Assembly: GCF_025989185.1 (NCBI RefSeq)
Contig: NZ_JAPDNT010000028.1
Coordinates: forward strand, 1 to 63,421
Direction of reading: 5' to 3'
Origin: Limobrevibacterium gyesilva
GTDB taxonomy: Bacteria > Pseudomonadota > Alphaproteobacteria > Acetobacterales > Acetobacteraceae
DNA: 63,421 nucleotides
In this document: piece by piece, positions 58,309 through 63,421 of the stretch
Layout of the letters: each line of letters opens with the position of its first letter
Position numbering within the stretch: position 1 is the first letter of the stretch
The notes under the pieces: model-generated
What the model was told of the DNA's origin: nothing
The model's database searches: none
The model's input: the letters and a program-made list of their open reading frames with translations, nothing else
Made by a program: the position numbers and the translations under genes

Positions 58309-59700
58309 TCAGGCGGTTTCCGGGTCGTCCTCGGTTTCGTTGTCCAGCGTCAGCAGCTCGGGCGCGTCGATCGCTTCCACGCCGCGCAGTACCCGCCCGA
58401 CCGCGCGCGTGCGCACGCGGGCCTTCTCGATGGTGGTGCTGAACGTCCCCGCCTGCTTGCCCAGCCGCTCCAGCACGTCGTCGATCTTCATCATCTCGTT
58501 GCGCGTGGCGCCCAGCAGCTTGCCGATCTCGTCGGCCTTTTGCTCCAGCGCCAGGGTCACGTGGCCGAGATGGATGGTGCGCAGCAGGGCCGGGAACAGG
58601 CTCGGCCCCAGCACCAGCACGCGGTGGCTGCGGCCGAGGTCGTCGATCAGGCCGGGCATGCGGGCGATTTCGGCGTAGAGCCCGTCCGTGGGCAGGTACA
58701 TCACCGCGAATTCCACCGTGGCCGGCGGGTTGATGTATTTGGCCGCGAGCTTCTTCGCCTCGTCGCGCACCCGCTTCTCCAGGGCGCGGCGGGCGACGCG
58801 CTCGGCCTCGGCGTCGCCGGCGTCGGCCGCTTCCAGGATGCGCTCGTAGTCCTCCACCGGGAACTTGGCGTCCACCGGCAGCCGCACCTTGGTGGGGCCG
58901 CGCATCGGCATGATCACCGCGAACTCCACCGTGTCGTCCGAATCCGGCCGCGGCTTCCAGTTGGTCTCGTAGGCGCCGGCCGGCAGCACGTCGTCCAGCA
59001 TGGCGCGCACCTGGGTCTCGCCCCAGCCGCCGCGGGTCTTCACGTTGCCGAACAGGCGCTTGATGTCGCCGATCTGCGCGGTCACGGCCTGCACGTCGCC
59101 CATCGCCTTCTGCACCGCCGCGAACTGCTCGGTGACGCGGGCGAAGCTGGTGGTCATCTGCTTCTCCACCGCTTCGTGCAGTTGTTCGTTCACGGTCTTC
59201 TGGATTTCCGCCAGCTTGGCCTCGTTGCCCTCGCGCATTTCGCGCAGGCGCAGATCGAGCGCGGTGCGCATGTCCGCGATCGCCGTGGTCAACTCCACGC
59301 GCAACTGGCCGCCGGCGGTCGCCTGCCGCTCCATGGCCGCCTGCAGCTGCTCGGCCACGGTGTTCTGGATGGCGGCGAGCCGGGCCTCGTTGCCGTCGCG
59401 CAGCTCGCGCAGGCGGGTGTCCAGCGCCGTGCGCATTTCGCCCAGCGCGCCCAGCACCTCCAGCCGCAACTGGCCGCCGGCGCTCGATGTCGCGGCGGTC
59501 AGCGCGCGCTCGGTTTCGGCCAGGGTGGCGCGCAGGGTTTCCGCCTCGCTGCGCTGGCTGGCCAGTGCCTGCTCGGCCAGCAGCCGCAGGCGTTGCAGCG
59601 CGTCGCTTTGGGCGCTGCCCTGGCGCAGCACGACGACAAGCGTCGCCAGCGCCAGCAGGGCGGCGCCCGCGGCGAGAAGGCTCACACTGTCGAAAGGCAT
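58309..59700 (-). CDS. rmuC: DNA recombination protein RmuC
   Basis: 463 aa. An N-terminal membrane helix (about 5-25), a long coiled coil to about 190, then the RmuC core: RLFGNVKTRGGWGE, LLPxxYETN-type AGAYETNWKPR, LPVDAKFPVEDYERI, VEFAVMYLPTDGLYAE, VLVLGPSLFPALL. It limits recombination at inverted repeats. The coiled coil contains an obvious tandem duplication of about 55 residues (GGQLRLE ... AMERQ / GGQLRVE ... AVEKQ). ATG at 59700; the upstream MFS gene ends 2 bp before. Confidence 0.93.
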   Translation of the reverse strand: MPFDSVSLLAAGAALLALATLVVVLRQGSAQSDALQRLRLLAEQALASQRSEAETLRATLAETERALTAATSSAGGQLRLEVLGALGEMRTALDTRLRELRDGNEARLAAIQNTVAEQLQAAMERQATAGGQLRVELTTAIADMRTALDLRLREMREGNEAKLAEIQKTVNEQLHEAVEKQMTTSFARVTEQFAAVQKAMGDVQAVTAQIGDIKRLFGNVKTRGGWGETQVRAMLDDVLPAGAYETNWKPRPDSDDTVEFAVIMPMRGPTKVRLPVDAKFPVEDYERILEAADAGDAEAERVARRALEKRVRDEAKKLAAKYINPPATVEFAVMYLPTDGLYAEIARMPGLIDDLGRSHRVLVLGPSLFPALLRTIHLGHVTLALEQKADEIGKLLGATRNEMMKIDDVLERLGKQAGTFSTTIEKARVRTRAVGRVLRGVEAIDAPELLTLDNETEDDPETA

Positions 59701-59702
59701 CT

Positions 59703-60923
59703 CTATCTCCGTCGGATCACCAGCCACGCGGCTACCGAGGGCACCGCGAACGCCGCCATGGTGGCGCACATCCCGCCCGGACCAAAGGCGGCAAACATCA
59801 GACCGACGATCAGGCCCGACAGCGCGCCGCTGAACATCTGCAGGCTGCCGGTGAGGGCCGAGGCGGCGCCGGCCATGTCCGGCACGCGTTCCAGCGCGAG
59901 ATGGGTGATGTTCGGGCTGACCAGCCCGCGGCAGAAGGTGGACGCCACCAGCAGCGGCACCAGCACGAGCAGGTCGAGATGGCCGAGGGCCGCCAGGACC
60001 GTGCCGGCGATCGCCGCCACCGCCGACAGCACGAGCCCGCCGCCCAGCGGCAGGCCCGGCGACACGCCGCGCTTCACCAGCCAGCCATTGACCCAGGCGC
60101 CGGCGATGATGCCCGCGGTGATCACCCCGAACACCAGGCCGAACTGCGCGGTGGACAGGTGCATGGTGTCCAGCAGCACCAGCGGCGAGGCGGCCACGAA
60201 GGCGAAGATGCTGCCGAGGTTGAGCGCGCCGACCACGCCGTAGCCGACCGTGCGGCGCTGCCGCAGCACCGCGGTGTAGGGCGCGCACGGCGCCGCGCTG
60301 CGGGACTCGGGCAGGCCCATCGCCACCGCCAGGGTCAGGATCAGCCCGGTCATGGTGAGGGTGGCGTAGATCGCCCGCCAGCCGCCCAGGGCCAGCATCC
60401 AGCCGCCCAGCGTGGGCGCGATGACCGGGGCCAGGCTGAACACCATGCTGATGGTGGACAGGCGGATGCGCGCGGCATTGCCCTCGAACAGGTCGCGGAC
60501 GATGGCGAAGGCCAGCACCACGCCGCCGGCAGCCCCGGCGCCCTGAGCGAATCGGCACGCCAGCAACATCTCGATCGACGCTGCGGCGGCGCAGGCCGCG
60601 CCGGCCAGCGTGTACAGCGCCATCGCCCACAGCAGCACCGGCCGCCGCCCGATACGGTCCGACAACGGCCCCAGCACGATCTGGGCGAGGGCAAACCCCG
60701 CCATGAAGAAGCTGAGCGTCAGCGCCGCCTGGGTCGGCGTGGCGCCCAGGGCCGGCTGCAGTTGCGACAGCGCCGGCAATCCCATGTCGATCGACAGCGG
60801 CGGCAATCCGACCAGAGCGCCGATCAGCACGGTGAAGGCGAACGAATCGGGACGGATGCGCATCGAGCGAGGACCGTCCGGCGATCGGGCCGCCAAGGCA
60901 AGCCCCGTAGACGAAGACTGCAT
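59703..60923 (-). CDS. Bcr/CflA-family multidrug efflux MFS transporter
   Basis: 406 aa, 12 helices. LPPLSIDMGLPALSQLQPALGATPTQAALTLSFFMAGFALAQIVLGPLSDRIGRRPVLL is the Bcr/CflA hallmark region (about 40-100), with GRxQGxGAA-type RFAQGAGAAGGVV. Drug/proton antiport is expected. ATG at 60923 or the internal ATG at 60863 (MRIRPDSFAF), which better matches family starts. Coupled to rmuC. Confidence 0.9.
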   Translation of the reverse strand: MQSSSTGLALAARSPDGPRSMRIRPDSFAFTVLIGALVGLPPLSIDMGLPALSQLQPALGATPTQAALTLSFFMAGFALAQIVLGPLSDRIGRRPVLLWAMALYTLAGAACAAAASIEMLLACRFAQGAGAAGGVVLAFAIVRDLFEGNAARIRLSTISMVFSLAPVIAPTLGGWMLALGGWRAIYATLTMTGLILTLAVAMGLPESRSAAPCAPYTAVLRQRRTVGYGVVGALNLGSIFAFVAASPLVLLDTMHLSTAQFGLVFGVITAGIIAGAWVNGWLVKRGVSPGLPLGGGLVLSAVAAIAGTVLAALGHLDLLVLVPLLVASTFCRGLVSPNITHLALERVPDMAGAASALTGSLQMFSGALSGLIVGLMFAAFGPGGMCATMAAFAVPSVAAWLVIRRR

Positions 60924-61187
60924 TCAGGCCAGCCCGCTCACTTCGGGATTGTTGTGCATCGTCCCCGCCGTGTCGGCCGCAATGCAAGCCGCGCCACAGG
61001 CTGTCAATGTCAACATGAAAACGTGATCGGGACCCGACGGCACCTGCACGAACCGGCGCTCCATCGCTTCGTTTCCAGAAGGTTCAGTCCCCGTTGGCAT
61101 CACCGCCCCTGTTGCATTTTGTACAGAAGCTCGCATGCACCATCTTCGCTTGTCGATGCCGATACAAAAACGTGACAAACGAAAAAG

Positions 61188-63421
61188 TTACGCCAGAAAG
61201 GCGCGCGTCTGCTCCACCGCCTGCGCCAGGCCGAGGCGGCGCACCTGAACCCCGGCCGGAAACGCCGACAAAAGCCGCGACGGGGTCTGCCGGTCAAGCA
61301 GCACGAACACGCCGCGGTCGGTGGCGCTGCGGATCAGCCGGCCGAACGCCTGGCGCAGGCGGAAGCGCACCACCCGGTCGTCGAACCCGGCGGGGTCGCC
61401 GCCCGACAGGTGCACCCGGCGCTCGCGGTGCAGGATGTCCGGGCGCGGCCAGGGCACGCGCTCGAACACCACCAGGCGCAGGGCGCGGCCGGGCACGTCC
61501 ACGCCGTCGCGCATGGCGTCGGTGCCCAGCAGGCAGCTTTCCTCCTCGGTGCGGAACACGTCCACCAGGGTGGCGTTGTCCATCGCGTCCACATGCTGGG
61601 CCAGCAGCGGGATGCCGGCGGCTTCCAGCTCCGGGGCGATGCGGGCGTGCACGGCGCGCAGCCGGGTGATGGCGGTGAACAGGCCGAGCGCGCCGCCGCC
61701 GGCGGCCAGGAACAGCGCCCGGTAGGCGGCGGCCAGCGGGGCGATGTCGCGCGCGTTCACGTCGGTGATGACGAAGGCCCGGGTCTGTGCCGCGTAGTCG
61801 AACGGGCTCGCCACGGCCACGCGGATGGCGGGCGAGGGCAGGTGGGTGGCGCCGACGCGGCCCTCCGCGATCGCCCAGGCGGTGTCGGGATCGTCCGCCC
61901 CGGTGTCGCGCAGGGTGGCCGACGTCACCAGCAGCCCCTGCGCCGGCTGCGCCAGCGTGGCGGCGAAGGGGATGGTCGGGTCCAGCCAGTGCCGGTGCAG
62001 GCCCACGTCCCGGTCGCCGGCGTCGCGGCGATCCAGACGCAGGAACAGCACGTGCTCCGGCCGCATGCCCGGTTCGGGCGGTGCGCCGGCGGTGGCGCGC
62101 AGCATCGCCTGCCACGCCGACAGCGCATCCAGCGCGCGGCGCTTCAGCGACCGGCAGGCGGCCTCGATGCGGTTGCGGGTGGCCTCGTCCAGCGCCTCCG
62201 CCTCGTCTTCCAGCCGGGCGGCGAGGCGCTCGGCCAGCGTCTTCAGCGGCGCCTCGATGCGCGCCAGCGCTCGGCCGAGATGCTCGGCGACGGCGGGCAG
62301 GTCGGGCTGCACCGGATACAGGTCGCATTCGAACGCGCCGCTGCGGGCCAGCTCGCCGTCGCCCTGGCTGCGCGCCAGCACCTGGCGGCGAATCGCGCCC
62401 AGGAACGCCTCGGCCGGGTTGGCCCGGCCCGGCTCGGTGCCCGCCAGCTCCGGCTGGTCCGCGCCCAGACGGGTGGCCCAGCCGGGGGCGGGCAGGGCGC
62501 GGGCGGCCTGCAAGGCTGCGTCCAGCGGCGCCTGCAGCTCCGGCCGCTCGGCCACCAGCTCCTCGATGCGCCGGCGCAGGCCGCGGGCGCGCGACCGGCC
62601 GCCCTCGGCGCCCAGCAACCAGCGGCGCAGCTCCGCCGTCTCGACGCCCGACAATTCGGCGGAGAAGGCGCTGTCGGCGGCGTCGAAGACGTGGTGGCCC
62701 TCGTCGAACACGTAGCGGACCGGCACGGTGTTGTCGTCGATGCCGCCCCAGGCCGCCTGCGCCATCACAAGCGCATGGTTCGCCACCACCAGCTCGGCGG
62801 TGCGGGCGCGGCGGATGGTGTGCTCCACGAAGCATTTGCGCCAATGCGGGCAGCCGGCGTGGATGCACTCGCCGCGCCGGTCGGCGAGGCCCAGGGTCAT
62901 GCCGGCGCCGAACAGCTCGGCGAACCAGCCCGGCAGGTCGCCGCCCTGGATGTCGCCGTCCGCCGTGGCCGCGGCCCAGCGCGCCACCAGCCCCAGCGGG
63001 ATCACCGACGGGGCGGCATTGCCGGCGGCGACGACGGCGTCCTCCAGGTTCAGCAGGCACAGGTAGTTCTCCCGCCCCTTGCGCACCACCACGCGGTGGC
63101 GGCGCGTCTCCGGGTCGGGGATCAGCCGGGCCAGCTCGCTTTCCACTTGGCGCTGCAGGTGGCGGGTGAAGGTGGAGATCCACACCGGGCCCTTGTTGCG
63201 CTCGGCCCACAGGCTGGCGGGGGCGATGTAGCCGAGCGTCTTGCCGGTGCCGGTGCCGGCTTCGGCCAGCACCACATGCGGGTCGCCGCGGGTCTCGCGC
63301 GGGGCGAACGCGGCGGCGGCGGCGGCGGCGTAGTCGGCCTGTCCCGGCCGCTGCTCGGCGCCGGGGCCCAGCATCTCCGCCAGCCGCGCCCGCGCCTCGG
63401 CGGGCTGCACCGGCAGCGAGG
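61188..63421 (-). CDS. DinG/XPD-type ATP-dependent DNA helicase (5-prime end beyond window)
   Basis: At least 740 aa present; the frame is open to the window edge and related alphaproteobacterial proteins have an extra N-terminal region, so the true start is probably outside. Seen: Walker A AEAGTGTGKT, Fe-S cysteines in NYLCLLN and CIHAGCPHWRKC, DEGH box in YVFDEGHHVF, VTSATL, and the C-terminal FRLRQAFGRLIRS. Superfamily 2 5-prime to 3-prime helicase used in repair of R-loops and stalled forks. A 264-bp gap lies between its stop end and the bcr-type gene. Confidence 0.92.
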   Translation of the reverse strand, partial: SLPVQPAEARARLAEMLGPGAEQRPGQADYAAAAAAAFAPRETRGDPHVVLAEAGTGTGKTLGYIAPASLWAERNKGPVWISTFTRHLQRQVESELARLIPDPETRRHRVVVRKGRENYLCLLNLEDAVVAAGNAAPSVIPLGLVARWAAATADGDIQGGDLPGWFAELFGAGMTLGLADRRGECIHAGCPHWRKCFVEHTIRRARTAELVVANHALVMAQAAWGGIDDNTVPVRYVFDEGHHVFDAADSAFSAELSGVETAELRRWLLGAEGGRSRARGLRRRIEELVAERPELQAPLDAALQAARALPAPGWATRLGADQPELAGTEPGRANPAEAFLGAIRRQVLARSQGDGELARSGAFECDLYPVQPDLPAVAEHLGRALARIEAPLKTLAERLAARLEDEAEALDEATRNRIEAACRSLKRRALDALSAWQAMLRATAGAPPEPGMRPEHVLFLRLDRRDAGDRDVGLHRHWLDPTIPFAATLAQPAQGLLVTSATLRDTGADDPDTAWAIAEGRVGATHLPSPAIRVAVASPFDYAAQTRAFVITDVNARDIAPLAAAYRALFLAAGGGALGLFTAITRLRAVHARIAPELEAAGIPLLAQHVDAMDNATLVDVFRTEEESCLLGTDAMRDGVDVPGRALRLVVFERVPWPRPDILHRERRVHLSGGDPAGFDDRVVRFRLRQAFGRLIRSATDRGVFVLLDRQTPSRLLSAFPAGVQVRRLGLAQAVEQTRAFLA

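Overview
The window is about 63 kb of GC-rich, gene-dense bacterial chromosome. It looks like an alphaproteobacterium, most plausibly of the Rhodospirillales/Acetobacteraceae type. The reasons are the CcrM cell-cycle methyltransferase, the mutY / DUF721 / dsbA / smc order, the dnaB-alr-(mlaEF)-radA-cvpA-purF order, a Usg-family gene, a CIRCE-controlled groESL and a PEP-CTERM surface protein. The genus is inference. I see no rRNA, tRNA, phage, integrase, transposase or CRISPR array. Most of the window is core chromosome. The accessory parts are an arsenic island, a methanethiol oxidase locus, a decayed Sel1-like gene and several intergenic repeat elements. LAYOUT. 1-4.6 kb: smc (cut by the window edge), a DsbA-type thioredoxin-fold protein and a DciA-like DUF721 gene on the minus strand, with mutY divergent from them. 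4.6-11.1 kb: class III alcohol dehydrogenase, a small membrane protein, ccrM and rnhB (minus), an AMP-forming acyl-CoA ligase with a PanE-like reductase (plus), and an exported DUF2147 protein. 11.2-19.8 kb: a long plus-strand run of dnaB, alr, mlaE, mlaF, radA, cvpA, purF and an SDR gene (replication start, cell wall, lipid transport, repair, purine synthesis). Tandem DnaA-box-like sites precede dnaB. 19.8-29.9 kb: MFS permease, S10 and M16 peptidases, SRPBCC protein, DUF2254 membrane protein, a Sel1-like reading frame broken by an amber codon, then SBP56/methanethiol oxidase with a six-helix membrane protein. 29.9-43.1 kb: the yfgM-bamB-der cluster, a lipoprotein, a fosmidomycin-resistance-type MFS, dihydroorotase, asparagine synthase, ygfZ, a methyltransferase, a CoA transferase and an orphan solute-binding protein. 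43.1-45.9 kb: arsR-arsC-aquaporin-arsM plus usg. 46-50.3 kb: groESL, two cold-shock genes and a threonine dehydratase-like enzyme. 50.4-57.1 kb: a TerB-like gene, a 75-bp tandem repeat, hemN behind an FNR-type box, hldE, cysD and a cysNC fusion. 57.1-63.4 kb: a PEP-CTERM protein behind a textbook sigma-54 promoter, rmuC, a Bcr/CflA efflux gene and a DinG-type helicase running off the window. HOW THE PARTS WORK TOGETHER. The arsenic genes form one detoxification unit (sensor, arsenate reductase, channel, methylase), with two identical-arm operator-like palindromes ahead of arsR. The yfgM-bamB-der, cvpA-purF and cysD-cysNC groups are standard functional units. The most distinctive non-coding feature is a set of intergenic inverted-repeat elements at convergent gene junctions. 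In four of them the outermost bases are the stop codons of both flanking genes. Three loci (19.8, 36.6 and 50.3 kb) share one composite architecture: two small hairpins on each side, mirrored about a central palindrome.
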